Source: Auanema rhodensis
Lineage: Eukaryota; Nematoda; Chromadorea; Rhabditida; Rhabditidae
Direction of reading: 5' to 3'
Assembly (NCBI GenBank): GCA_964057225.1
Contig: OZ059900.1
Coordinates: 17,251,638-17,315,637, forward strand
DNA length: 64,000 nt
The translations under genes and the position numbers were made by a program. Below the pieces are notes generated by a model. The model worked only from the letters and a program-made list of their open reading frames with translations, did not search any database and had not been told where the DNA came from. Of the stretch, positions 1 to 13,334 are shown one piece after another. Position 1 is the stretch's first letter. The number at the start of each line of letters is the position of its first letter.

Positions 1-3000
1 CATGCAATGTCAATGAAACCTAGCTCAAAATTGTTCGTACAACGTCTAGTTCCACTTTCACGACTAAAAAACACGGGTTAGAAAATTAAGGAAATTAGCA
101 TATTCTGAGGGCACGCCCTTTATGGCTAATATTGATTAAATCGATTTTTGTTCATATGAGTCGTCAAATGCAACGAATTTCAGCGTGTTACATACTAAAA
201 TGAAGCATTTTACATGCTGAACACTAGAAAAATACAAAAACACAGTAATACCCATGAGAAATATTTTATTATGCTGGAAAACCAGTTTTTGGAAATTTCG
301 CTGTAAACAAGGTTTTGACTTACGATTTCATGTGTTCAAACTCATGCAATGTCAATGAAACCTAGCTAAAAATTGTTCGTACAACGTCTAGTTCCACTTT
401 CACGACAAAAAAACAGGGGTTAGAAAATTAAGGAAATTCGCATATTCTGAGGGCACGCCCCTTATGGCTAATATTGATTAAATCGATTTTTGTTCATATG
501 AGTCGTCAAATGCAAAGAATTTCAGCGTGTTACATACTAAAATGAAGCATTTTACATGCTGAACACTAGAAAAATACAAAAACACAGTATTTCCCATGAG
601 AAATATTTTATTATGCTGGAAAACCAGTTTTTGGAAATTTCGCTGTAAACAAGGTTTTGACTTACGATTTCATGTGTTCAAACTCATGCAATGTCAATGA
701 AACCTAGCTCAAAATTGTTCGTACAACGTCTAGTTCCACTTTCACGACAAAAAAACAGGGGTTAGAAAATTAAGGAAATTAGCATATTCTGAGGGCATGC
801 CCTTTATGGCTAATATTGATTAAATCGATTTTTGTTCATATGAGTCGTCAAATGCAACGAATTTCAGCGTGTTACATACTAAAATGAAGCATTTTACATG
901 CTGAACACTAGAAAAATACAAAAACACAGTATTTCACATGAGAAATATTTTATTATGCTGGAAAACCAGTTTTTGGAAATTTCGCTGTAAACAAGGTTTT
1001 GACTTACGATTTCATGTGTTCAAACTCATGCAATGTCAATGAAACCTAGCTCAAAATTGTTCCTACAACGTCTAGTTCCACTTTCACGACAAAAAAACCG
1101 GGGTTAGAAAATTAAGGAAATTAGCATATTCTGAGGGCACGCCCTTTATGGCTAATATTGATTAAATCGATTTTTGTTCATATGAGTCGTCAAATGCAAC
1201 GAATTTCAGCGTGTTACATACTAAAATGAAGCATTTTACATGCTGAACACTAGAAAAATACAAAAACACAGTATTTCCCATGAGAAATATTTTATTATGC
1301 TGGAAAACCAGTTTTTGGAAATTTCGCTGTAAACAAGGTTTTGACTTACGATTTCATGTGTTCAAACTCATGCAATGTCAATGAAACCTAGCTCAAAATT
1401 GTTCGTACAACGTCTAGTTCCACTTTCACGACTAAAAAACACGGGTTAGAAAATTAAGGAAATTAGCATATTCTGAGGGCACGCCCTTTATGGCTAATAT
1501 TGATTAAATCGATTTTTGTTCATATGAGTCGTCAAATGCAACGAATTTCAGCGTGTTACATACTAAAATGAAGCATTTTACATGCTGAACACTAGAAAAA
1601 TACAAAAACACAGTAATACCCATGAGAAATATTTTATTATGCTGGAAAACCAGTTTTTGGAAATTTCGCTGTAAACAAGGTTTTGACTTACGATTTCATG
1701 TGTTCAAACTCATGAAATGTCAATGAAACCTAGCTCAAAATTGTTCGTACAACGTCTAGTTCCACTTTCACGACTAAAAAACACGGGTTAGAAAATTAAG
1801 GAAATTAGCATATTCTGAGGGCACGCCCCTTATGGCTAATATTGATTAAATCGATTTTTGTTCATATGAGTCGTCAAATGCAACGAATTTCAGCGTGTTA
1901 CATACTAAAATGAAGCATTTTACATGCTGAACACTAGAAAAATACAAAAACACAGTAATACCCATGAGAAATATTTTATTATGCTGGAAAACCAGTTTTT
2001 GGAAATTTCGCTGTAAACAAGGTTTTGACTTACGATTTCATGTGTTCAAACTCATGCAATGTCAATGAAACCTAGCTCAAAATTGTTCGTACAACGTCTA
2101 GTTCCACTTTCACGACAAAAAAACAGGGGTTAGAAAATTAAGGAAATTCGCATATTCTGAGGGCACGCCCCTTATGGCTAATATTGATTAAATCGATTTT
2201 TGTTCATATGAGTCGTCAAATGCAACGAATTTCAGCGTGTTACATACTAAAATGAAGCATTTTACATGCTGAACACTAGAAAAATACAAAAACACAGTAT
2301 TTCCCATGAGAAATATTTTATTATGCTGGAAAACCAGTTTTTGGAAATTTCGCTGTAAACAAGGTTTTGACTTACGATTTCATGTGTTCAAACTCATGCA
2401 ATGTCAATGAAACCTAGCTCAAAATTGTTCGTACAACGTCTAGTTCCACTTTCACGACAAAAAAACAGGGTTTAGAAAATTAAGGAAATTAGCATATTCT
2501 GAGGGCATGCCCTTTATGGCTAATATTGATTAAATCGATTTTTGTTCATATGAGTCGTCAAATGCAACGAATTTCAGCGTGTTACATACTAAAATGAAGC
2601 ATTTTACATGCTGAACACTAGAAAAATACAAAAACACAGTATTTCACATGAGAAATATTTTATTATGCTGGAAAACCAGTTTTTGGAAATTTCGCTGTAA
2701 ACAAGGTTTTGACTTACGATTTCATGTGTTCAAACTCATGCAATGTCAATGAAACCTAGCTCAAAATTGTTCCTACAACGTCTAGTTCCACTTTCACGAC
2801 AAAAAAACCGGGGTTAGAAAATTAAGGAAATTAGCATATTCTGAGGGCACGCCCTTTATGGCTAATATTGATTAAATCGATTTTTGTTCATATGAGTCGT
2901 CAAATGCAACGAATTTCAGCGTGTTACATACTAAAATGAAGCATTTTACATGCTGAACACTAGAAAAATACAAAAACACAGTATTTCCCATGAGAAATAT

Positions 3001-3420
3001 TTTATTATGCTGGAAAACCAGTTTTTGGAAATTTCGCTGTAAACAAGGTTTTGACTTACGATTTCATGTGTTCAAACTCATGCAATGTCAATGAAACCTA
3101 GCTCAAAATTGTTCGTACAACGTCTAGTTCCACTTTCACGACTAAAAAACACGGGTTAGAAAATTAAGGAAATTAGCATATTCTGAGGGCACGCCCTTTA
3201 TGGCTAATATTGATTAAATCGATTTTTGTTCATATGAGTCGTCAAATGCAACGAATTTCAGCGTGTTACATACTAAAATGAAGCATTTTACATGCTGAAC
3301 ACTAGAAAAATACAAAAACACAGTAATACCCATGAGAAATATTTTATTATGCTGGAAAACCAGTTTTTGGAAATTTCGCTGTAAACAAGGTTTTGACTTA
3401 CGATTTCATGTGTTCAAACT
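1..3420 (+). repeat. Tandem 5-monomer HOR, two copies of 1710 bp
   Basis: Monomers starting at 1, 343, 685, 1027 and 1369 (types A, B, C, D, A) recur in the same order at 1711, 2053, 2395, 2737 and 3079. By eye the two 1710-bp copies differ at about five positions: catgcaatg/catgaaatg, the ccctttatgg/ccccttatgg pair, gctaaaaattg/gctcaaaattg, caaagaatt/caacgaatt and caggggtta/cagggttta. That is roughly 99.7% identity, higher than between neighbouring monomers within a copy. This is the hallmark of a higher-order repeat made by recent unequal exchange. The first copy may extend left of the window. Confidence 0.9.
793..802. other. Perfect 10-bp palindrome GGGCATGCCC
   Basis: The usual gggcacgccc (arms GGGC/GCCC) becomes fully symmetric in a few copies through C to T at the CpG. 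I saw it here, at 2503-2512 and at 14469-14478. The change looks like CpG decay, and the 793 and 2503 copies were propagated by the 1710-bp HOR. Confidence 0.8.
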
Positions 3421-5472
3421 CATGCAATGTCAATGAAACCTAGCTAAAAATTGTTCGTACAACGTCTAGTTCCACTTTCACGACAAAAAAACAGGGGTTA
3501 GAAAATTAAGGAAATTCGCATATTCTGAGGGCACGCCCCTTATGGCTAATATTGATTAAATCGATTTTTGTTCATATGAGTCGTCAAATGCAAAGAATTT
3601 CAGCGTGTTACATACTAAAATGAAGCATTTTACATGCTGAACACTAGAAAAATACAAAAACACAGTATTTCCCATGAGAAATATTTTATTATGCTGGAAA
3701 ACCAGTTTTTGGAAATTTCGCTGTAAACAAGGTTTTGACTTACGATTTCATGTGTTCAAACTCATGCAATGTCAATGAAACCTAGCTCAAAATTGTTCGT
3801 ACAACGTCTAGTTCCACTTTCACGACAAAAAAACAGGGGTTAGAAAATTAAGGAAATTAGCATATTCTGAGGGCACGCCCTTTATGGCTAATATTGATTA
3901 AATCGATTTTTGTTCATATGAGTCGTCAAATGCAACGAATTTCAGCGTGTTACATACTAAAATGAAGCATTTTACATGCTGAACACTAGAAAAATACAAA
4001 AACACAGTATTTCCCATGAGAAATATTTTATTATGCTGGAAAACCAGTTTTTGGAAATTTCGCTGTAAACAAGGTTTTGACTTACGATTTCATGTGTTCA
4101 AACTCATGCAATGTCAATGAAACCTAGCTCAAAATTGTTAATACAACGTCTAGTTCCACTTTCACGACAAAAAAACAGGGGTTAGAAAATTAAGGAAATT
4201 AGCATATTCTGAGGGCACGCCCTTTATGGCTAATATTGATTAAATCGATTTTTGTTCATATGAGTCGTCAAATGCAACGAATTTCAGCGTGTTACATACT
4301 AAAATGAAGCATTTTACATGCTGAACACTAGAAAAATACAAAAACACAGTAATACCCATGAGAAATATTTTATTATGCTGGAAAACCAGTTTTTGGAAAT
4401 TTCGCTGTAAACAAGGTTTTGACTTACGATTTCATGTGTTCAAACTCATGCAATGTCAATGAAACCTAGCTAAAAATTGTTCGTACAACGTCTAGTTCCA
4501 CTTTCACGACAAAAAAACAGGGGTTAGAAAATTAAGGAAATTCGCATATTCTGAGGGCACGCCCCTTATGGCTAATATTGATTAAATCGATTTTTGTTCA
4601 TATGAGTCGTCAAATGCAAAGAATTTCAGCGTGTTACATACTAAAATGAAGCATTTTACATGCTGAACACTAGAAAAATACAAAAACACAGTATTTCCCA
4701 TGAGAAATATTTTATTATGCTGGAAAACCAGTTTTTGGAAATTTCGCTGTAAACAAGGTTTTGACTTACGATTTCATGTGTTCAAACTCATGCAATGTCA
4801 ATGAAACCTAGCTCAAAATTGTTCGTACAACGTCTAGTTCCACTTTCACGACAAAAAAACAGGGGTTAGAAAATTAAGGAAATTAGCATATTCTGAGGGC
4901 ACGCCCTTTATGGCTAATATTGATTAAATCGATTTTTGTTCATATGAGTCGTCAAATGCAACGAATTTCAGCGTGTTACATACTAAAATGAAGCATTTTA
5001 CATGCTGAACACTAGAAAAATACAAAAACACAGTATTTCCCATGAGAAATATTTTATTATGCTGGAAAACCAGTTTTTGGAAATTTCGCTGTAAACAAGG
5101 TTTTGACTTACGATTTCATGTGTTCAAACTCATGCAATGTCAATGAAACCTAGCTCAAAATTGTTAATACAACGTCTAGTTCCACTTTCACGACAAAAAA
5201 ACAGGGGTTAGAAAATTAAGGAAATTAGCATATTCTGAGGGCACGCCCTTTATGGCTAATATTGATTAAATCGATTTTTGTTCATATGAGTCGTGAAATG
5301 CAACGAATTTCAGCGTGTTACATACTAAAATAAAGCATTTTACATGCTGAACACTAGAAAAATACAAAAACACAGTATTTCCCATGAGAAATATTTTATT
5401 ATGCTGGAAAACCAGTTTTTGGAAATTTCGCTGTAAACAAGGTTTTGACTTACGATTTCATGTGTTCAAACT
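3421..5472 (+). repeat. Tandem 3-monomer HOR, two copies of 1026 bp
   Basis: Monomers at 3421, 3763 and 4105 are followed by equivalents at 4447, 4789 and 5131. The first pair shares gctaaaaattg, ttcgcat and caaagaatt. The second pair is plain. The third pair shares AA at phase 36-37. The third monomers differ at cagtaataccc versus cagtatttccc, tcgtcaaatg versus tcgtgaaatg, and aaaatgaag versus aaaataaag. The unit starts with the B-type monomer of the preceding 5-mer, so it looks like a local duplication of a rearranged piece. Confidence 0.85.
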
Positions 5473-8208
5473 CATGCAATGTCAATGAAACCTAGCTCAA
5501 AATTGTTCGTACAACGTCTAGTTCCACTTTCACGACAAAAAAACAGGGGTTAGAAAATTAAGGAAATTAGCATATTCTGAGGGCACGCCCCTTATGGCTA
5601 ATATTGATTAAATCGATTTTTGTTCATATGAGTCGTCAAATGCAACGAATTTCAGCGTGTTACATACTAAAATGAAGCATTTTACATGCTGAACACTAGA
5701 AAAATACAAAAACACAGTATTTCCCATGAGAAATATTTTATTATGCTGGAAAACCAGTTTTTGGAAATTTCGCTGTAAACAAGGTTTTGACTTACGATTT
5801 CATGTGTTCAAACTCATGCAATGTCAATGAAACCTAGCTCAAAATTGTTCCTACAACGTCTAGTTCTACTTTCACGACAAAAAAACAGGGGTTAGAAAAT
5901 TAAGGAAATTAGCATATTCTGAGGGCACGCCCTTTATGGCTAATATTGATTAAATCGATTTTTGTTCATATGAGTCGTCAAATGCAACGAATTTCAGCGT
6001 GTTACATACTAAAATGAAGCATTTTACATGCTGAACACTAGAAAAATACAAAAACACAGTATTTCCCATGAGAAATATTTTATTATGCTGGAAAACCAGT
6101 TTTTGGAAATTTCGCTGTAAACAAGGTTTTGACTTACGATTTCATGTGTTCAAACTCATGCAATGTCAATGAAACCTAGCTCAAAATTGTTCCTACAACG
6201 TCTAGTTCCACTTTCACGACAAAAAAATAGGGGTTAGAAAATTAAGGAAATTAGCATATTCTGAGGGCACGCCCCTTATGGCTAATATTGATTAAATCGA
6301 TTTTTGTTCATATGAGTAGTCAAATGCAACGAATTTCAGCGTGTTACATACTAAAATGAAGCATTTTACATGCTGAACACTAGAAAAATACAAAAACACA
6401 GTATTTCCCATGAGAAATATTTTATTATGCTGGAAAACCAGTTTTTGGAAATTTCGCTGTAAACAAGGTTTTGACTTACGATTTCATGTGTTCAAACTCA
6501 TGCAATGTCAATGAAACCTAGCTCAAAATTGTTAATACAACGTCTAGTTCCACTTTCACGACAAAAAAACAGGGGTTAGAAAATTAAGGAAATTAGCATA
6601 TTCTGAGGGCACGCCCTTTATGGCTAATATTGATTAAATCGATTTTTGTTCATATGAGTCGTCAAATGCAACGAATTTCAGCGTGTTACATACTAAAATG
6701 AAGCATTTTACATGCTGAACACTAGAAAAATACAAAAACACAGTATTTCCCATGAGAAATATTTTATTATGCTGGAAAACCAGTTTTTGGAAATTTCGCT
6801 GTAAACAAGGTTTTGACTTACGATTTCATGTGTTCAAACTCATGCAATGTCAATGAAACCTAGCTCAAAATTGTTCGTACAACGTCTAGTTCCACTTTCA
6901 CGACAAAAAAACAGGGGTTAGAAAATTAAGGAAATTAGCATATTCTGAGGGCACGCCCTTTATGGCTAATATTGATTAAATCGATTTTTGTTCATATGAG
7001 TCGTCAAATGCAACGAATTTCAGCGTGTTACATACTAAAATGAAGCATTTTACATGCTGAACACTGGAAAAATACAAAAACACAGTATTTCCCATGAGAA
7101 ATATTTTATTATGCTGGAAAACCAGTTTTTGGAAATTTCGCTGTAAACAAGGTTTTGACTTACGATTTCATGTGTTCAAACTCATGCAATGTCAATGAAA
7201 CCTAGCTCAAAATTGTTCGTACAACGTCTAGTTCCACTTTCACGACAAAAAAACAGGGGTTAGAAAATTAAGGAAATTAGCATATTCTGAGGGCACGCCC
7301 CTTATGGCTAATATTGATTAAATCGATTTTTGTTCATATGAGTCGTCAAATGCAACGAATTTCAGCGTGTTACATACTAAAATGAAGCATTTTACATGCT
7401 GAACACTAGAAAAATACAAAAACACAGTATTTCCCATGAGAAATATTTTATTATGCTGGAAAACCAGTTTTTGGAAATTTCGCTGTAAACAAGGTTTTGA
7501 CTTACGATTTCATGTGTTCAAACTCATGCAATGTCAATGAAACCTAGCTCAAAATTGTTCCTACAACGTCTAGTTCTACTTTCACGACAAAAAAACAGGG
7601 GTTAGAAAATTAAGGAAATTAGCATATTCTGAGGGCACGCCCTTTATGGCTAATATTGATTAAATCGATTTTTGTTCATATGAGTCGTCAAATGCAACGA
7701 ATTTCAGCGTGTTACATACTAAAATGAAGCATTTTACATGCTGAACACTAGAAAAATACAAAAACACAGTATTTCCCATGAGAAATATTTTATTATGCTG
7801 GAAAACCAGTTTTTGGAAATTTCGCTGTAAACAAGGTTTTGACTTACGATTTCATGTGTTCAAACTCATGCAATGTCAATGAAACCTAGCTCAAAATTGT
7901 TCCTACAACGTCTAGTTCCACTTTCACGACAAAAAAATAGGGGTTAGAAAATTAAGGAAATTAGCATATTCTGAGGGCACGCCCCTTATGGCTAATATTG
8001 ATTAAATCGATTTTTGTTCATATGAGTAGTCAAATGCAACGAATTTCAGCGTGTTACATACTAAAATAAAGCATTTTACATGCTGAACACTAGAAAAATA
8101 CAAAAACACAGTATTTCCCATGAGAAATATTTTATTATGCTGGAAAACCAGTTTTTGGAAATTTCGCTGTAAACAAGGTTTTGACTTACGATTTCATGTG
8201 TTCAAACT
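5473..8208 (+). repeat. 5-monomer periodicity marked by ttctac and atagggg monomers
   Basis: The triplet at 5473, 5815 and 6157 (plain; cctac with ttctac; cctac with atagggg and gtagtc) recurs at 7183, 7525 and 7867, an offset of exactly 1710 bp. The two intervening monomers are 6499 (AA at phase 36-37) and 6841 (CG, with the private change ctggaaaaa). The triplet is nearly identical between copies, and the only difference I noted is aaaataaag in the 7867 monomer. A related triplet appears again at 13335-14360. Confidence 0.83.
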
Positions 8209-10601
8209 CATGCAATGTCAATGAAACCTAGCTCAAAATTGTTCGTACAACGTCTAGTTCCACTTTCACGACAAAAAAACAGGGGTTAGAAAATTAAGGA
8301 AATTAGCATATTCTGAGGGCACGCCCTTTATGGCTAATATTGATTAAATCGATTTTTGTTCATATGAGTCGTCAAATGCAACGAATTTCAGCGTGTTACA
8401 TACTGAAATGAAGCATTTTACATGCTGAACACTAGAAAAATACAAAAACACAGTATTTCTCATGAGAAATATTTTATTATGCTGGAAAACCAGTTTTTGG
8501 AAATTTCGCTGTAAACAAGGTTTTGACTTACGATTTCATGTGTTCAAACTCATGCAATGTCAATGAAACCTAGCTCAAAATTGTTAATACAACGTCTAGT
8601 TCCACTTTCACGACAAAAAAACAGGGGTTAGAAAATTAAGGAAATTAGCATATTCTGAGGGCACGCCCTTTATGGCTAATATTGATTAAATCGATTTTTG
8701 TTCATATGAGTCGTCAAATGCAACGAATTTCAGCGTGTTACATACTCAAATGAAGCATTTTACATGCTGAACACTAGAAAAATACAAAAACACAGTATTT
8801 CCCATGAGAAATATTTTATTATGCTGGAAAACCAGTTTTTGGAAATTTCGCTGTAAACAAGGTTTTGACTTACGATTTCATGTGTTCAAACTCATGCAAT
8901 GTCAATGAAACCTAGCTCAAAATTGTTCGTACAACGTCTAGTTCCACTTTCACGACAAAAAAACAGGGGTTAGAAAATTAAGGAAATTAGCATATTCTGA
9001 GGGCACGCCCTTTATGGCTAATATTGATTAAATCGATTTTTGTTCATATGAGTCGTCAAATGCAACGAATTTCAGCGTGTTACATACTAAAATGAAGCAT
9101 TTTACATGCTGAACACTAGAAAAATACAAAAACACAGTATTTCCCATGAGAAATATTTTATTATGCTGGAAAACCAGTTTTTGGAAATTTCGCTGTAAAC
9201 AAGGTTTTGACTTACGATTTCATGTGTTCAAACTCATGCAATGTCAATGAAACCTAGCTCAAAATTGTTCCTACAACGTCTAGTTCCACTTTCACGACAA
9301 AAAAACAGGGGTTAGAAAATTAAGGAAATTAGCATATTCTGAGGGCACGCCCCTTATGGCTAATATTGATTAAATCGATTTTTGTTCATATGAGTCGTCA
9401 AATGCAACGAATTTCAGCGTGTTACATACTAAAATGAAGCATTTTACATGCTGAACACTAGAAAAATACAAAAACACAGTTTTTCCCATGAGAAATATTT
9501 TATTATGCTGGAAAACCAGTTTTTGGAAATTTCGCTGTAAACAAGGTTTTGACTTACGATTTCATGTGTTCAAACTCATGCAATGTCAATGAAACCTAGC
9601 TCAAAATTGTTCGTACAACGTCTAGTTCCACTTTCACGACAAAAAACAGGGGTTAGAAAATTAAGGAAATTAGCATATTCTGAGGGCACGCCCCTTATGG
9701 CTAATATTGATTAATTCGATTTTTGTTCATATGAGTCGTCAAATGCAACGAATTTCAGCGTGTTACATACTAAAATGAAGCATTTTACATGCTGAACACT
9801 AGAAAAATACAAAAACACAGTATTTCACATGAGAAATATTTTATTATGCTGGAAAACCAGTTTTTGGAAATTTCGCTGTAAACAAGGTTTTGACTTACGA
9901 TTTCATGTGTTCAAACTCATGCAATGTCAATGAAACCTAGCTCAAAATTGTTCCTACAACGTCTAGTTCCACTTTCACGACAAAAAAACCGGGGTTAGAA
10001 AATTAAGGAAATTAGCATATTCTGAGGGCACGCCCTTTATGGCTAATATTGATTAAATCGATTTTTGTTCATATGAGTCGTCAAATGCAACGAATTTCAG
10101 CGTGTTACATACTAAAATGAAGCATTTTACATGCTGAACACTAGAAAAATACAAAAACACAGTATTTCCCATGAGAAATATTTTATTATGCTGGAAAACC
10201 AGTTTTTGGAAATTTCGCTGTAAACAAGGTTTTGACTTACGATTTCATGTGTTCAAACTCATGCAATGTCAATGAAACCTAGCTCAAAATTGTTCGTACA
10301 ACGTCTAGTTCCACTTTCACGACTAAAAAACACGGGTTAGAAAATTAAGGAAATTAGCATATTCTGAGGGCACGCCCTTTATGGCTAATATTGATTAAAT
10401 CGATTTTTGTTCATATGAGTCGTCAAATGCAACGAATTTCAGCGTGTTACATACTAAAATGAAGCATTTTACATGCTGAACGCTAGAAAAATACAAAAAC
10501 ACAGTATTTCCCATGAGAAATATTTTATTATGCTGGAAAACCAGTTTTTGGAAATTTCGCTGTAAACAAGGTTTTGACTTACGATTTCATGTGTTCAAAC
10601 T
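7183..10601 (+). repeat. 10-monomer segmental duplication, copy 1 (3419 bp)
   Basis: Ten consecutive monomers whose type order matches 13335-16753 at a constant offset of 6152 bp. The order is plain, ttctac, E, F (tactgaaatg, atttctcatg), AA-type, CG-type, cagtttttccc, short 341-bp type with ttaattcgat, D (ccggggtt), and A with gaacgctag. Both copies include the same single 341-bp monomer in the eighth position, so both are 3419 bp. About six differences were noticed across the pair, for example aaaataaag/aaaatgaag, actcaaatg/actaaaatg and atggctaat/atgactaat. Confidence 0.85.
8454..8471. other. Perfect 18-bp palindrome TATTTCTCATGAGAAATA
   Basis: Most monomers carry tatttcccatgagaaata at this phase (246-263), which is self-complementary except for one pair. 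In this copy the C to T change makes it fully symmetric around CATG. The same perfect form is at 14606-14623, 19051-19068, 20761-20778 and, in block 2, 26890-26907. It could form a short cruciform or bind a symmetric protein dimer. No function is shown by sequence alone. Confidence 0.85.
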
Positions 10602-13334
10602 CATGCAATGTCAATGAAACCTAGCTCAAAATTGTTCGTACAACGTCTAGTTCCACTTTCACGACAAAAAACAGGGGTTAGAAAATTAAGGAAATTAGCA
10701 TATTCTGAGGGCACGCCCCTTATGGCTAATATTGATTAATTCGATTTTTGTTCATATGAGTCGTCAAATGCAACGAATTTCAGCGTGTTACATACTAAAA
10801 TGAAGCATTTTACATGCTGAACACTAGAAAAATACAAAAACACAGTATTTCACATGAGAAATATTTTATTATGCTGGAAAACCAGTTTTTGGAAATTTCG
10901 CTGTAAACAAGGTTTTGACTTACGATTTCATGTGTTCAAACTCATGCAATGTCAATGAAACCTAGCTCAAAATTGTTCGTACAACGTCTAGTTCCACTTT
11001 CACGACAAAAAAACAGGGGTTAGAAAATTAAGGAAATTAGCATATTCTGAGGGCACGCCCTTTATGGCTAATATTGATTAAATCGATTTTTGTTCATATG
11101 AGTCGTCAAATGCAACGAATTTCAGCGTGTTACATACTAAAATGAAGCATTTTACATGCTGAACACTAGAAAAATACAAAAACACAGTATTTCCCATGAG
11201 AAATATTTTATTATGCTGGAAAACCAGTTTTTGGAAATTTCGCTGTAAACAAGGTTTTGACTTACGATTTCATGTGTTCAAACTCATGCAATGTCAATGA
11301 AACCTAGCTCAAAATTGTTCCTACAACGTCTAGTTCCACTTTCACGACAAAAAAACAGGGGTTAGAAAATTAAGGAAATTAGCATATTCTGAGGGCACGC
11401 CCCTTATGGCTAATATTGATTAAATCGATTTTTGTTCATATGAGTCGTCAAATGCAACGAATTTCAGCGTGTTACATACTAAAATGAAGCATTTTACATG
11501 CTGAACACTAGAAAAATACAAAAACACAGTTTTTCCCATGAGAAATATTTTATTATGCTGGAAAACCAGTTTTTGGAAATTTCGCTGTAAACAAGGTTTT
11601 GACTTACGATTTCATGTGTTCAAACTCATGCAATGTCAATGAAACCTAGCTCAAAATTGTTCGTACAACGTCTAGTTCCACTTTCACGACAAAAAACAGG
11701 GGTTAGAAAATTAAGGAAATTAGCATATTCTGAGGGCACGCCCCTTATGGCTAATATTGATTAATTCGATTTTTGTTCATATGAGTCGTCAAATGCAACG
11801 AATTTCAGCGTGTTACATACTAAAATGAAGCATTTTACATGCTGAACACTAGAAAAATACAAAAACACAGTATTTCACATGAGAAATATTTTATTATGCT
11901 GGAAAACCAGTTTTTGGAAATTTCGCTGTAAACAAGGTTTTGACTTACGATTTCATGTGTTCAAACTCATGCAATGTCAATGAAACCTAGCTCAAAATTG
12001 TTCCTACAACGTCTAGTTCCACTTTCACGACAAAAAAACCGGGGTTAGAAAATTAAGGAAATTAGCATATTCTGAGGGCACGCCCTTTATGGCTAATATT
12101 GATTAAATCGATTTTTGTTCATATGAGTCGTCAAATGCAACGAATTTCAGCGTGTTACATACTAAAATGAAGCATTTTACATGCTGAACACTAGAAAAAT
12201 ACAAAAACACAGTTTTTCCCATGAGAAATATTTTATTATGCTGGAAAACCAGTTTTTGGAAATTTCGCTGTAAACAAGGTTTTGACTTACGATTTCATGT
12301 GTTCAAACTCATGCAATGTCAATGAAACCTAGCTCAAAATTGTTCGTACAACGTCTAGTTCCACTTTCACGACAAAAAACAGGGGTTAGAAAATTAAGGA
12401 AATTAGCATATTCTGAGGGCACGCCCCTTATGGCTAATATTGATTAATTCGATTTTTGTTCATATGAGTCGTCAAATGCAACGAATTTCAGCGTGTTACA
12501 TACTAAAATGAAGCATTTTACATGCTGAACACTAGAAAAATACAAAAACACAGTATTTCACATGAGAAATATTTTATTATGCTGGAAAACCAGTTTTTGG
12601 AAATTTCGCTGTAAACAAGGTTTTGACTTACGATTTCATGTGTTCAAACTCATGCAATGTCAATGAAACCTAGCTCAAAATTGTTCCTACAACGTCTAGT
12701 TCCACTTTCACGACAAAAAAACCGGGGTTAGAAAATTAAGGAAATTAGCATATTCTGAGGGCACGCCCTTTATGGCTAATATTGATTAAATCGATTTTTG
12801 TTCATATGAGTCGTCAAATGCAACGAATTTCAGCGTGTTACATACTAAAATGAAGCATTTTACATGCTGAACACTAGAAAAATACAAAAACACAGTATTT
12901 CCCATGAGAAATATTTTATTATGCTGGAAAACCAGTTTTTGGAAATTTCGCTGTAAACAAGGTTTTGACTTACGATTTCATGTGTTCAAACTCATGCAAT
13001 GTCAATGAAACCTAGCTCAAAATTGTTCGTACAACGTCTAGTTCCACTTTCACGACTAAAAAACACGGGTTAGAAAATTAAGGAAATTAGCATATTCTGA
13101 GGGCACGCCCTTTATGGCTAATATTGATTAAATCGATTTTTGTTCATATGAGTTGTCAAATGCAACGAATTTCAGCGTGTTACATACTAAAATGAAGCAT
13201 TTTACATGCTGAACGCTAGAAAAATACAAAAACACAGTATTTCCCATGAGAAATATTTTATTATGCTGGAAAACCAGTTTTTGGAAATTTCGCTGTAAAC
13301 AAGGTTTTGACTTACGATTTCATGTGTTCAAACT
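10602..13334 (+). repeat. Shuffled short/D/A monomers between the duplicated segments
   Basis: Eight monomers start at 10602, 10943, 11285, 11627, 11968, 12310, 12651 and 12993. The four at 10943-12309 (CG; cagtttttccc; short with ttaattcgat; D) repeat the order of 8893-10259 at an offset of 2050 bp. The three at 12310-13334 (short; D; A with gaacgctag) repeat 9577-10601 at an offset of 2733 bp. The segment is therefore built from re-copied pieces of the preceding 10-mer. The A monomer at 12993 carries a private gttgtcaaatg. Confidence 0.8.

Noticed and set aside
2464-2476. Telomere-like GGGTTTA in cagggtttagaaa
   Set aside because: It is a single substitution of the usual caggggttagaaa in one monomer, not a tandem telomeric run.
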